A stretch of 64,000 nt of DNA from UBA5314 sp035560815 (GCA_035560815.1 DATMYR010000010.1:1-64000), one strand, 5' to 3'; positions 15,988 through 25,191 are shown, numbered from the stretch's first letter. A program made the numbers and translations. The notes: generated by a model from the letters alone, not told the origin.

Positions 15988-17431
15988 CGCTTTAGTCCAA
16001 TCAAAAGAAAAAATTAATGTGAAGTTGATTGCTGGTATTCTACTAATAGGATCATTTCTGGCACTTCTGAACCAGACATTATTGGTCACATCTTTGCCGC
16101 ATATCATGAAAGATTTAAATATCGATGCCAATACGGTCCAATGGTTAACCACCGCGTTTTTGTTAGCCAACGGTATTATGGTCCCTATTACCGCTTTTTT
16201 AATCGAAAAATTTTCGACCCGCCGTCTTTATTTAACATCATTGGGCCTTTTTGCTGCCGGAACGCTTCTGGCAGCGTTATCTCCCAATTTTCCTGTTCTG
16301 CTGACCGGACGTATCATCCAGGCAGCGGGAGCCGGGATCATGTTGCCTCTGATGCAAACCGTAATGCTGGTTATTTTCCCGGTTAATAAAAGAGGCGCTG
16401 CCATGGGGATGGCAGGCCTGGTTATCGCGTTTGCCCCGGCAATTGGACCTACGTTAGGCGGCTGGATCGTGGATCATTATACCTGGCGTTTTTTGTTTTA
16501 TCTGGTATTGCCGATAAGTCTTTTGACAATTATTTTTACTTATTTCAGTCTAAAAAACGTAATGGAGGTAACACATCCGCGTGTTGACATTCTGTCTATC
16601 ATCTTGTCCTCACTCGGCTTTGGGGGACTCCTTTATGGCTTAAGCCTGGCCGGTTCTGCGGGTTGGGGGAGCCTGACCGTTATGATTTCTATTATTGTAG
16701 GCGCAATAGCTCTGGTAGCATTCATCCGGCGGCAATTGGGGATGGAAAAACCTCTGCTTGAATTCAGGGTGTTTTCTCGCCCTCTTTTTACTTTTGCAAC
16801 GATTCTAGCCATGGTTACTTGTATGGTGATGATCGGAATAGAAACAATCCTTCCGCTATACATTCAAAATGTCCGGGGAGGATCGGCTCTTTCTTCGGGA
16901 TTATTACTTCTCCCCGGAGCAATCGTGATGGGGGTTATGAATCCCGTTTCGGGTATGATCTACGATAAGATTGGTGCCAAGAAATTATCCATCATTGGCT
17001 TGTCCTTGTTATCATTGGGAACTATTCCCTTTTTCCTCCTAACCCCATCCACTTCGCTTATTTATCTTACTGTCGTTTATGCTGTTCGGATGTTTGGGTT
17101 GTCCATGACCATGATGCCTTTAATGACCGCTTCTTTGAATGTATTGCCTTATCACCTGCTTGCTCACGGCACTGCCATGACCAATACAATGCGGCTAATA
17201 GCGGCTTCACTTGGAACAGCCTTGTTAATCACCATTATGAGTAGCGTAGCAGCCTCATCTTCTGCCCAAACCCAAGCCCTTGCCTTGCTGGCAGGTATAA
17301 ATAAAGCTATCTTATTTTCATTTATAATCAGTGTTTTGGGAGTCATCCTGTCTTTCTTTATCAACGAACAACAGTCAAACATGTTAGAAGAACATGACGT
17401 GGACCCCGACCCAATTTTTGAGACACCTTAA
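15980..17431 (+). CDS. DHA2-family (14-TM, EmrB/QacA-type) MFS multidrug exporter
   Basis: 483 residues, ATG 15980 with GGGAGGT upstream. Fourteen hydrophobic segments. 'LLNQTLLVTSLPHIMKDLNIDANTVQWLTTAFLLANGIMVP' (about 29-69) is the TM1-TM2 signature of DHA2 exporters, and 'GRIIQAAGAGIMLPLMQTVML' (motif B) and 'AFAPAIGPTLGGWIVDH' (motif C, antiporter motif) follow. It resembles the LmrB/MDR group of Gram-positive drug:proton antiporters. Controlled by the TetR gene it overlaps. Confidence 0.9.
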   Translation: MDSALVQSKEKINVKLIAGILLIGSFLALLNQTLLVTSLPHIMKDLNIDANTVQWLTTAFLLANGIMVPITAFLIEKFSTRRLYLTSLGLFAAGTLLAALSPNFPVLLTGRIIQAAGAGIMLPLMQTVMLVIFPVNKRGAAMGMAGLVIAFAPAIGPTLGGWIVDHYTWRFLFYLVLPISLLTIIFTYFSLKNVMEVTHPRVDILSIILSSLGFGGLLYGLSLAGSAGWGSLTVMISIIVGAIALVAFIRRQLGMEKPLLEFRVFSRPLFTFATILAMVTCMVMIGIETILPLYIQNVRGGSALSSGLLLLPGAIVMGVMNPVSGMIYDKIGAKKLSIIGLSLLSLGTIPFFLLTPSTSLIYLTVVYAVRMFGLSMTMMPLMTASLNVLPYHLLAHGTAMTNTMRLIAASLGTALLITIMSSVAASSSAQTQALALLAGINKAILFSFIISVLGVILSFFINEQQSNMLEEHDVDPDPIFETP

Positions 17432-17531
17432 ACAAGTTCAATAAAAAAAAGGTGCTTGTGATCACCGACAAATATTAAGCAGTGAAAAATAGTTTGCAGA
17501 TCTTGGAGATACGATCGGGGAGGTATAGAGA

Positions 17532-18224
17532 ATGGAAAAGACATCACCACTTGTGATTACAATTAGCCGCCAGTTGGGGAGCGGAGGGGCCTATGTGGGA
17601 CAGGAACTGGCGAAACACTTGAATATTTATTACGCAGACCGTGAAATCATCGGTCAGGCTGCTAAAAAGCTTTCGGTATTAGAGGAGGATTTGGATTCAC
17701 GCGATGAAAAAATAAGTTCATTTTGGCAATCATACTTTGAATCCTTTGAATCATTAGCATTTATTACTTCGTTTTCTGCTCCGCATGAACATGAACATAT
17801 GCCGTACCACATTTTTCCCCCAACAGACCGTGAGTTATTTAATATCCAAACAAAAATAATTGAACATATTGCCAGGGAACGTTCAGCGGTTATTGTAGGA
17901 CGATGTGGCCATCATATCCTTTGTGAACATCCAAATCATGTCAGCATATTTTTACACGGTGATATCACTTTCCGAAAAGGCCGTATTCAGAAGCTATTTA
18001 ATATATCAGAAGAAGTTGCTGGGAAAATGATCATCCAAAGTGATAAAGAACGGGCTCACTACAATCATACCTTTACAGGCAGGGAATGGACAGATGCAAG
18101 GCAGTATGACATTTCTATAAATACAAGCAAAATAGGTGTTGATGACAGTGTAGAGCTCATTTTACAATACTTGGAATCAAGTCTTAGGAATCCAGTCCAT
18201 AAGCGTCCAGCTGGCGAAAACTAA
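17532..18224 (+). CDS. Cytidylate kinase-like family protein (PF13189)
   Basis: 230 residues, ATG 17532 with GGGGAGGT. 'PLVITISRQLGSGGAYVGQELAKHLNIYYADREII' (about 6-40) is the characteristic P-loop variant of the cytidylate kinase-like family, where SRQLGSGG replaces the usual GxGxGKS. 'ERSAVIVGRCGHHIL' (about 117-131) and an Arg-rich lid 'DITFRKGRIQKLF' follow. Members are nucleotide-kinase-fold proteins of uncertain substrate in anaerobes. It lies 100 bases after the MFS pump, and could be co-transcribed. Confidence 0.85.
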   Translation: MEKTSPLVITISRQLGSGGAYVGQELAKHLNIYYADREIIGQAAKKLSVLEEDLDSRDEKISSFWQSYFESFESLAFITSFSAPHEHEHMPYHIFPPTDRELFNIQTKIIEHIARERSAVIVGRCGHHILCEHPNHVSIFLHGDITFRKGRIQKLFNISEEVAGKMIIQSDKERAHYNHTFTGREWTDARQYDISINTSKIGVDDSVELILQYLESSLRNPVHKRPAGEN

Positions 18225-18395
18225 GACGCGGACAACGACACAACGTTTGGAAAGTTTGGAGACGAAACTAGAATTCCGAAAATTAGTGCCGGTGTAACAA
18301 AAACAGCAACGTGCTGCTTAATTCATATAATTAGTGTAATTATTGTGTCTTAAGAATAAATTGGTATTGGCATGATAAAACGAAGGAGTGATAAT

Positions 18396-19517
18396 ATGAT
18401 CCCTTTAAAGGGAAATAAACGGACGTACGGATTAATAATTGTATTTATATTACTTGGCATAATAGTCGTAGTTGGCTGGCGGTTTTACTCTTCCCATAAA
18501 ACTGCGCATACCGTGGATGTTGGGTTGGTGCGGACTCAGGTAGTGCAAACGGGCAACGGGTCCGAGAGTTACAAATACTCGGGAGAAGTACGCAGCCGTT
18601 ATGAGAGTCAACTGGCTTTTCAGGTAGGCGGAAAAATAATCAGCCGCAATGTCGAGGTGGGCAGCAAAGTACATGCAGGGGACGTATTAATGCAGATAGA
18701 TCCCCAGGATGCGAGGCATACTCTGGAAGTCTGCGCGGCACAGTTAAGCAGTGCCGAGTCCGCGTCCAAGCTGGCGGACGATACCTTGAACCGAACCCGG
18801 CAGCTTTACGAACAGGGGGCGGTCAGCAAAACGCAGCTGGAGCAGGCGCAGAATGCCTTCGATACTGCTGATGCCGCGCGCTGCCAATTGAAAGCGCAGT
18901 GTTCCCTTTACCAAAGCCAGTTGGATTATACCAGTCTTCGCGCTGACCGGGACGGAGTCATTACTGGAATTTCCGCCGAGGTTGGACAGGTGCTGGTATC
19001 TATGGCTTCGGCTCAAACAGTAGTAACACTGGCCCAGGACAATGATCTGGAGGTGGAAATCAATGTTCCGGAGAACCGGATTGAAGATTTTCGAAAAGCT
19101 CAGAACATAAAAATAAGCTTTTGGGCGCTGCCCGATGTTATTCGTGACGGAATGATCAGAGAAGTGGCGCCTATGGCCGACAATGTGGCGCGAACATTTA
19201 CAGTACGCATAACTTTAATAAATCCGCCGCCTGAAGTTAAACTTGGCATGACCTCAACGGTAACTGCCGATAGCCTGAACAACGGATCAGCCGTTGCAGT
19301 CATCCCGTTGGCGGCGGTTTACCAAACCGGAAACACGCCGTCGGTGTGGGTTGTGGCGAACGATATGGTAAGTTTAAGAAATGTAAAAATAGAAAGCTTT
19401 GACAGCGACCAGGTTATTGTTTCCGAAGGTCTGAAAACAGGAGACGTAGTTGTTACGGCAGGCGTGCATAAGTTGTATGAAGGTCAGAAAGTCAGGCTTA
19501 AGAATGCCTCCCAGTAA
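18396..19517 (+). CDS. RND efflux periplasmic adaptor (membrane fusion protein)
   Basis: 373 residues from ATG 18396 with AAGGAG upstream; an earlier ATG at 18372 lacks one. Residues 9-27 form the membrane anchor. The HlyD/AcrA order follows: barrel strand 'YKYSGEVRSRYESQLAFQVGGKI', lipoyl half 'VEVGSKVHAGDVLMQIDPQD', a coiled-coil hairpin (about 105-165), second lipoyl half 'LRADRDGVITGISAEVGQVL', then beta-barrel. It links the RND pump to an outer channel in diderms. No outer-membrane factor gene is in the window. First gene of an operon with the pump. Confidence 0.92.
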   Translation: MIPLKGNKRTYGLIIVFILLGIIVVVGWRFYSSHKTAHTVDVGLVRTQVVQTGNGSESYKYSGEVRSRYESQLAFQVGGKIISRNVEVGSKVHAGDVLMQIDPQDARHTLEVCAAQLSSAESASKLADDTLNRTRQLYEQGAVSKTQLEQAQNAFDTADAARCQLKAQCSLYQSQLDYTSLRADRDGVITGISAEVGQVLVSMASAQTVVTLAQDNDLEVEINVPENRIEDFRKAQNIKISFWALPDVIRDGMIREVAPMADNVARTFTVRITLINPPPEVKLGMTSTVTADSLNNGSAVAVIPLAAVYQTGNTPSVWVVANDMVSLRNVKIESFDSDQVIVSEGLKTGDVVVTAGVHKLYEGQKVRLKNASQ

Positions 19518-19587
19518 ACTTATAAATAGTCGTCAAGTATTGGCTTGCGGCCACAAATAAAAATTAGCCGGGAGGTAGTTATGTTTA

Positions 19588-22500
19588 ATGAAAAGATTTA
19601 ATCTAGCCGAATGGTCTTTGAAGAACAAATCTGTAATCTATTTTTTTATAATTTTAATATTTTTAACCGGAACATTTTCCTACTTAAAATTAGGACGAAT
19701 GGAGTTTCCTGATTTTGTAATCAGACAAATGGTGGTTACGGTAGCCTGGCCGGGAGCCAGCGCCCAACAGGTTGAAGAACAGGTTACAGATAAGATAGAA
19801 AAACAATTGCAAAATACTCCGGGGCTTGATTATCTGGAAAGCTATTCTATGCCTGGTCAAGCCATAATCAATGTTAATTTAAAAGCAGAGACAAGCGTAG
19901 CCAAAATTCAGCAGACCTGGTTTAAGGTGAGGAATTCGGTTAATGATATCAAGGATACCCTGCCGGCCGGAGTCGTCGGTCCATATTTCAACGATGATTA
20001 TGCCGATGTTTATGGTCATATGTACGCTATCACTTCAGATGGATTCAGTTATGAAGACATGAGGGCTGAGGCTGAACGAATACGCAGAATCCTGCTGAAT
20101 GTCGACGATGTAAAAAAAGTTGAACTGCTTGGCGTCCAGCCGGAAAAAATTTATATCGAAATTGAAAGCGCTAAATTAGCAACATTGGGAATCAGCCCGG
20201 AAACGATTATTAATACGATACAATCTCAAAACGCCGTGACTCCGTCAGGAATGATAGACACCTCGTCCGATAATGTCTACCTGCGGGTATCCGGAATGTT
20301 CGAAGATATAGAGGATATCCGCGCTCTTCCCATTCAAGCCAGCAGCGGAACCTTTCGCCTGGGCGACATAGCTCAGGTTAAACGCGTATATGCGGAGCCG
20401 CCGGACCCCAAGATGTACTTTAACGGACAGCCCGCTATTGGAATAGCCGTATCCATGGATGAGGGAGGAAACATTCTTTCCATGGGTAAAAATATAGATA
20501 ATACCATAACTGAGATTAAGAAAGAGGTACCCCTGGGGATAAATATAAACGTGGTGACAGAACAGTCAAAAATAGTCGGAGAGGCGCTTAATGAATTTGT
20601 TGATACTTTGCTATTAGCTATCTTGATTGTTCTACTGGTTTGTTTTATTAGTCTGGGAATGCGTACCGGGGGAGTGGTGGCTATATGCATTCCCCTGGTT
20701 ATAGCCGGGACGTTAACCGGAATGTATATCTTCGGTATCGATTTGCACAAGATATCTCTTGGTTCGCTGATCATCGCCATGGGTTTGCTGGTTGACGACG
20801 CCATAATTTCCATAGAATCCATGATGGTCAAGCTTGAACAGGGTTCGACCAGAAATGAGGCAGCCAGTTTTGCTTTTTCTTCAACCGCCGCTCCCCGATT
20901 GGCGGGAGCCTTGATAACCAGTGCCGGCTTTATTCCTATGGGTCTCTCCAAAGGCTCATCTTCTGAAATGATGGGCTGTATGATGTGGGTGGTGTTCATG
21001 TCCCTGCTGATTTCTTGGCTGGTTGCAGGTTCAGTCACACCATTGCTGGGATATCATATGATTAAAATCAAACCTCATAATAAAGATTTTGATTTATATA
21101 ATACCAAGTTTTACCGATGGTTCAAACAGATTCTAACCTGGTGTTTGAATCATCGTAAACTGGTAATGGGTTTGACCGGTGGGGCACTGGTTTTGGCAGT
21201 ATTCCTGATAGGGTTGTGCCGGCAGGACTTCTTTCCCCCTCCCAGCCGAACTGAAGTAGTGGTTGATTTCAGGCTCCCGGAAGGTTCTTCGCTTAAAGCT
21301 ACGGAAGCGGAAGCGCAAAGATTTGCCCAGCGTATTAACGGTGATGAGGATATAAGCAGCTACACCTATTATGTCGGGCGGGGGGCGCCTCGCTTCTTAT
21401 TATCATTTTTTCCGTCGACTCCGGACAGTAATTACAGCCAATTTATAATTGTTGGAAAGGATATCGCGGCCCGCGAAAGACTCGTGAAAAAATTCGATCC
21501 CATACTGGCTGAAGAATTTCCCACAGTCCGGACCAACTGCAGGATATTACAGTCCAGTCCCATGTTTCCTTATGGAATAATGATGCGGATAAGCGGCGAT
21601 GATGGAAACCAAGTCCGCGATATTGCCAAACAGGTGGAACACGTTATGTTATCACAAAGCTACCTAGATAATGTAAATTTGAATTGGAATGAAAAGAGTA
21701 AGGTAGTACATTTGGAGATTGATCAAGACAAAGCCAGGATGCTGGGTATTAACACGAAGGATTTGGCTACCATATTGCAAGCGCAGCTTTCCGGCGCTCC
21801 CATGACCGAATTCAGAGAGAAGGATAAAACAGTTTCCATGGTTTTTCGGATAGATACTCAGAACCGAGTGGAATTGTCAAATATTAAGGATCTAAATGTG
21901 CCCCTCGGCAGCGGCAAATGGGTGCCTTTGAGCCAGGTGGCTCAAATTAGCTACGATGCTGAAGAAGGATTGATTGGCAGAAGAGATTTAAAACCAACCA
22001 TTACAGCCCAGGCTGAGGTGTCGTCAGGTTTAACCGAAGTAGAAGCTTCTAATAAACTTATGGCTAGCCTGGAATCAATTCGCAGCAAGCTGCCGTACGG
22101 CTACAAAATCGAGGTTGGCGGTAATGGGGAAATGTCTGGACAAGCAACCGGTTTTTTAGTGGAAGTGATACCTTTAATGATTATAGTGATATTTATATTG
22201 CTGATAATGCAGTTACGCAGTATTCCCAAAATGATATTGACTTTAATGACCGCTCCTTTGGGCTTGATCGGCGTCGGCCCCGCTCTCCTGCTTACCAATC
22301 AGCCGGTATGCTTCGTCGTAATGTGTGGCATTCTGGCCCTGGCGGGTATTATTATGCGCAATAGCATTATCCTGATTGACCAGATTGAAAAACAGCTTAA
22401 GACAGGAGAATCGACCTGGAATGCGATCATTAATGCTACCGTGCTGAGATTTCGCCCCATTATGCTGACAGCTGCCGCTGCTATTCTGGGTATGCTTCCT

Positions 22501-22677
22501 TTAACTACCAGCGTTTTATGGGGGCCCATGGCTGTGGCCATGGCCGGCGGACTGGCGGCAGCTACCGTTCTGACTCTAATCGTCCTCCCGGTTATGTATG
22601 CAGCCTGGTATCGAGCCTTTCCATCAGTTGAAATCCTGGAAGTCTTGCAGGACGAAATGGAGATATCTTTGCAGTAA
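19588..22677 (+). CDS. RND efflux pump inner-membrane permease (HAE1/AcrB-like)
   Basis: 1029 residues, the usual length, ATG 19588 with GGAGGT upstream. Twelve membrane segments in the 1+5+1+5 pattern, with two large extracytoplasmic loops. The proton-relay Asp pair is in 'GLLVDDAIISIESMM' (about 398-412), and the TM10-11 region has 'GIIMRNSIILIDQIE'. Proton-driven export of drugs or lipids. 70 bases after the adaptor gene. RND pumps of this type are best known from diderms but occur in many Clostridia. Confidence 0.93.
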   Translation: MKRFNLAEWSLKNKSVIYFFIILIFLTGTFSYLKLGRMEFPDFVIRQMVVTVAWPGASAQQVEEQVTDKIEKQLQNTPGLDYLESYSMPGQAIINVNLKAETSVAKIQQTWFKVRNSVNDIKDTLPAGVVGPYFNDDYADVYGHMYAITSDGFSYEDMRAEAERIRRILLNVDDVKKVELLGVQPEKIYIEIESAKLATLGISPETIINTIQSQNAVTPSGMIDTSSDNVYLRVSGMFEDIEDIRALPIQASSGTFRLGDIAQVKRVYAEPPDPKMYFNGQPAIGIAVSMDEGGNILSMGKNIDNTITEIKKEVPLGININVVTEQSKIVGEALNEFVDTLLLAILIVLLVCFISLGMRTGGVVAICIPLVIAGTLTGMYIFGIDLHKISLGSLIIAMGLLVDDAIISIESMMVKLEQGSTRNEAASFAFSSTAAPRLAGALITSAGFIPMGLSKGSSSEMMGCMMWVVFMSLLISWLVAGSVTPLLGYHMIKIKPHNKDFDLYNTKFYRWFKQILTWCLNHRKLVMGLTGGALVLAVFLIGLCRQDFFPPPSRTEVVVDFRLPEGSSLKATEAEAQRFAQRINGDEDISSYTYYVGRGAPRFLLSFFPSTPDSNYSQFIIVGKDIAARERLVKKFDPILAEEFPTVRTNCRILQSSPMFPYGIMMRISGDDGNQVRDIAKQVEHVMLSQSYLDNVNLNWNEKSKVVHLEIDQDKARMLGINTKDLATILQAQLSGAPMTEFREKDKTVSMVFRIDTQNRVELSNIKDLNVPLGSGKWVPLSQVAQISYDAEEGLIGRRDLKPTITAQAEVSSGLTEVEASNKLMASLESIRSKLPYGYKIEVGGNGEMSGQATGFLVEVIPLMIIVIFILLIMQLRSIPKMILTLMTAPLGLIGVGPALLLTNQPVCFVVMCGILALAGIIMRNSIILIDQIEKQLKTGESTWNAIINATVLRFRPIMLTAAAAILGMLPLTTSVLWGPMAVAMAGGLAAATVLTLIVLPVMYAAWYRAFPSVEILEVLQDEMEISLQ

Positions 22678-22733
22678 TATTCTTAGATCTGGATAATTTT
22701 AAACAGGTTGTTAATGATAGCTTTGGTCGAGTA

Positions 22734-22996
22734 GAGAGTGAATAGCGCTCTCGCGGGTTCCGACGGCCACGGATGGCCTAGTATCGCGAGCGACGTGACG
22801 GCGCAGGAGCGATGCGACGGCCACGGATGGCCTAGTATCGCGAGCGCCAGGACAGCGCAGGAGCGATGCGACGGCTACGGATGGCCTAGTATCGCGAGCA
22901 CCAGGACGGCGCAGGAGCGATGCGACGGCTACGGACGGCCTAGTATCGCGAGCGCCAGGACGGCGCAGGAGCGATGGAATCCCGCTCTCTCCGCCA
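22734..22996 (+). pseudogene. 3' half of a tRNA-Ser, T-loop split by tandem repeats
   Basis: Class II variable arm GAGAG/CTCTC (22734-22752), T-stem GCGGG (22753-22757) with TTC, then four 54-bp repeats, then GAAT and CCCGC (22977-22985), acceptor strand TCTCTCC, discriminator G and encoded CCA (22986-22996). Removing the 216-bp insert restores a canonical 7-base T-loop TTCGAAT. No D-arm, anticodon arm or matching GGAGAGA 5' strand is upstream, so this is a remnant, as left by integration at a tRNA 3' end. Confidence 0.7.
22761..22976 (+). repeat. Four exact-length 54-bp tandem repeats
   Basis: Units at 22761-22814, 22815-22868, 22869-22922 and 22923-22976, each starting CGACGG and ending GAGCGATG, differing at a few bases only. 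Each contains a GGCCA/TGGCC hairpin and a 'CGCGAGCGCCAGGACGGCGC' GC-rich core. Because 54 is a multiple of three the frame stays open through all units, but this looks like a consequence of the repeat, not coding. Confidence 0.9.
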
Positions 22997-23009
22997 CTTA
23001 GGAGACTAC

Positions 23010-23039
23010 GGGGGTTTCAGCGATTAGGCAGAAACCCCC
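23010..23039 (+). terminator. Terminator-like hairpin after the tRNA remnant
   Basis: GGGGGTTTC/GAAACCCCC with a 12-base loop, then ATTTACGATTTTT. Placed 14 bases after the CCA end, where a tRNA transcript would terminate. Confidence 0.65.
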
Positions 23040-23068
23040 ATTTACGATTTTTACTGTTGGTATTGCCC

Positions 23069-23102
23069 GGAGTAGCCGAAATAGATACAAATAGCTGCAA
23101 AT
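23069..23102 (+). repeat. 34-bp dispersed repeat, left copy
   Basis: Shares 28 of 34 positions with 25192-25225, including the block TAGCCGAAATAGAT. The two direct copies bracket the MarR-MFS gene pair. Confidence 0.5.
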
Positions 23103-23271
23103 TAATATAAATACTACAAAACAAACGCGATTTAGTTGATAAAATATGGGCTCGGAGTATTATGAACAATCGCCGTATATCGGTATTTCAGAACCTATTG
23201 CTTGTTCCCCAAGGTTACTCGACTTAGCATTGAGTAGGGACCCAGCAATTATTGTGAATTTCTATTAAAGG

Positions 23272-23315
23272 TTGAATGTTTCATATTTCTGCAATATAAT
23301 TGCAGCGTGCTACAT
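23272..23315 (+). promoter_or_regulatory. Promoter and MarR operator of the marR-MFS operon
   Basis: TTGAAT (23272-23277), 17 bases, TATAAT (23295-23300). A palindrome CTGCAAT-ATA-ATTGCAG (23289-23305) covers the -10 box, and at 23300-23315 a 14/16 match to the perfect palindrome downstream (ATGTAGC-GT-GCTACAT core). Binding here would block RNA polymerase. Confidence 0.65.
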
Positions 23316-23336
23316 ACTGAATCTTGGAGGATATTT

Positions 23337-23759
23337 ATGTTTGACGATATCTTTCCATGGATAAAAATTATTTCTGATTGCGTCGAAAAGGCAGCCAACC
23401 AACATTTCAAGCAGTTAAATTTAACATTATCTCAAGCACGAATTCTAATTTATCTGCGTGAACGTAAAGGGGAAAAAACCTCACAGAAGGATATTGAAGA
23501 CTATTTTGAGGTAACGCATCCTACCGTCAGTGGGATTTTGAAGCGATTGGAGAATAAGGGATTCATAACGAGCGAATTTGATTCAGAGGATAAGCGGGTT
23601 AAAATTATTTATCTTACTGAAAATGATGCTGCTATTTATAATGGAATGGATGATTTTAAAAAGACAACGGAACAAAAACTACTGCAAGGACTGACAGATG
23701 TACAGATCCAGGAATTAAAATCATTATTAAAATCAGTCTATGAAAATATTCAAGATTAA
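23337..23759 (+). CDS. MarR family transcriptional regulator
   Basis: 140 residues from ATG 23337 with TTGGAGGA upstream. Winged helix-turn-helix with 'LNLTLSQARILIYLRERKGEKTSQKDIEDYFEVTHPTVSGILKRLENKGFI' (about 25-75) and the wing 'SEFDSEDKRVKIIYLTE' (about 77-93), both standard for MarR. It presumably represses its own operon and the adjacent MFS pump through the paired palindromes at 23300-23315 and 23795-23818; the ligand is likely the pump's substrate. Confidence 0.92.
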   Translation: MFDDIFPWIKIISDCVEKAANQHFKQLNLTLSQARILIYLRERKGEKTSQKDIEDYFEVTHPTVSGILKRLENKGFITSEFDSEDKRVKIIYLTENDAAIYNGMDDFKKTTEQKLLQGLTDVQIQELKSLLKSVYENIQD

Positions 23760-23794
23760 TCAGATGGAGTCAAAAGACTCCGATAGTTTTGGGC

Positions 23795-23818
23795 ATTAAT
23801 GTAGCACGCTACATTAAT
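23795..23818 (+). promoter_or_regulatory. Perfect 24-bp palindrome, probable MarR operator for the MFS gene
   Basis: ATTAATGTAGC-AC-GCTACATTAAT, perfect 11-2-11 dyad between the marR stop and the pump start. A near copy overlaps the marR promoter. Confidence 0.75.
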
Positions 23819-23837
23819 TATATCGGGAGTGATTATT

Positions 23838-25142
23838 TTGCAACAAAAAAATGAAGTGATCGAATCTATGCCGGTACCAGAAAGTAGCACCCAAGTCGCT
23901 ATGGATAAAGTAGCTGCTGAAAATAACCTGGCAGCTGGCATCAGACAGGTTTATCTGGGCAACAAGGGACTTATCGCTTTTATCGCTTTAATGGATATGT
24001 TTATACCGTTATCTACGGATTTGTACTTGCCTGCATTGCCCCAAATGAATTCATATTTTGGAAGCAGTTCTGCCATAACCAATTTAACATTAAGCGTATT
24101 TTTCATTTTTTACGCCGTTGGAATGCTGTTTTGGGGTCCCCTGAGTGACAGGTATGGCCGTAAGCCGGTTCTGCTAGCGGGAAGCATTATATATATGATG
24201 AGTAGTATCGGCTGTGCACTTTCTATTAATATATATTTTCTGATTTTAGCCAGAGCTTTTCAGGGTATAGGGGCGGGCGGTATTACATCCGTTTCAATGG
24301 CTATCATTAAGGACTCGTTCTCAGGTAAAAAAAGAGAGTCGATTTTGGCTATTTGCCAAACTGTTACCGGACTGGCTCCCATGCTGGCTCCCGTAGCTGG
24401 TGCCCTGATTTTAACCCTTACCAATTGGAGAGGCGCCTTCTGGACTCTGGCGGGCATAAGCATAGTAAACCTGATATTATCAATATTATATCAAGAAACC
24501 TTGAAAGAGGAAGAACGGTATGAAGTCAAATTAACAGGTTCCCTCAGGCGTCTGTATATTGTTGCCAAAAATAGGGGCTTTTTTATACCGGCAGTCATAT
24601 TTTCTCTAGGTGCATTGCCATTCATGGGGTATATAGCGGTTTCATCCTATATCTATGAAGATTACTTTCACCTAAGTGCCCAGGTATACAGTTATTTCTT
24701 TGCCGCCAATGCATTGGTTACGTTGGCGGGGCCATTCATATATGTCAGGTTCTTAAGCGGGATGGACAAGAAAGTATTCACACTGCTTTTCTTAGGGATA
24801 TCAACATTAAGCGGGGTATTGGTAATGACGGTTGGAACCTTGGCTCCGGTATTATTTTTGCTGTCCTTTGTCCTGCTGTCGTTATCCGGTATGATTATCA
24901 GACCATTCAGTGCCAATCTATTGTTGGATCAGCAAAAAAGTGACACTGGATCGGCTTCTTCATTAATAAATACACTGTTCACAGTATCGGGAGCCATCGG
25001 AATGTCAATAGCTTCTGTGCCTTGGGGAAATATAATAGTGGGTCTGGGCGTACTGATTACAATTTGTTCTGCCCTTTCACTAGTAGGCTGGAATCTATTT
25101 TTAAAATCGAATATACAGTGCATAGGGATGAAAAATATATAG
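23838..25142 (+). CDS. Bcr/CflA-family MFS drug exporter
   Basis: About 434 residues. TTG at 23838 sits 8 bases after GGGAG and is preferred to the GTG at 23829 that overlaps it. Twelve membrane segments after a ~45-residue soluble N-terminus. 'FIPLSTDLYLPALPQMNSYF' (TM1, about 57-76) is the Bcr/CflA signature, followed by 'GPLSDRYGRKPVLLAGS' (motif A) and 'RAFQGIGAGGITSVSMAII' (motif B). Exports bicyclomycin, chloramphenicol or related compounds in characterised homologues; substrate here unknown. Second gene of the marR operon. Confidence 0.9.
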   Translation: MQQKNEVIESMPVPESSTQVAMDKVAAENNLAAGIRQVYLGNKGLIAFIALMDMFIPLSTDLYLPALPQMNSYFGSSSAITNLTLSVFFIFYAVGMLFWGPLSDRYGRKPVLLAGSIIYMMSSIGCALSINIYFLILARAFQGIGAGGITSVSMAIIKDSFSGKKRESILAICQTVTGLAPMLAPVAGALILTLTNWRGAFWTLAGISIVNLILSILYQETLKEEERYEVKLTGSLRRLYIVAKNRGFFIPAVIFSLGALPFMGYIAVSSYIYEDYFHLSAQVYSYFFAANALVTLAGPFIYVRFLSGMDKKVFTLLFLGISTLSGVLVMTVGTLAPVLFLLSFVLLSLSGMIIRPFSANLLLDQQKSDTGSASSLINTLFTVSGAIGMSIASVPWGNIIVGLGVLITICSALSLVGWNLFLKSNIQCIGMKNI

Positions 25143-25191
25143 ATATCCTTTCATAAAGATTATTTTTGTGGATTTGCCGTGGAGTAGCCCT

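Noticed and set aside
22761..22976. Possible CRISPR array
   Set aside because: Units are contiguous 54-bp copies with no variable spacers and no cas genes nearby.
22738..23001. 88-codon open frame with an 18-residue repeat across the tandem repeats
   Set aside because: The frame is open only because the repeat length, 54, is a multiple of three. No ribosome site; flanks are tRNA sequence.
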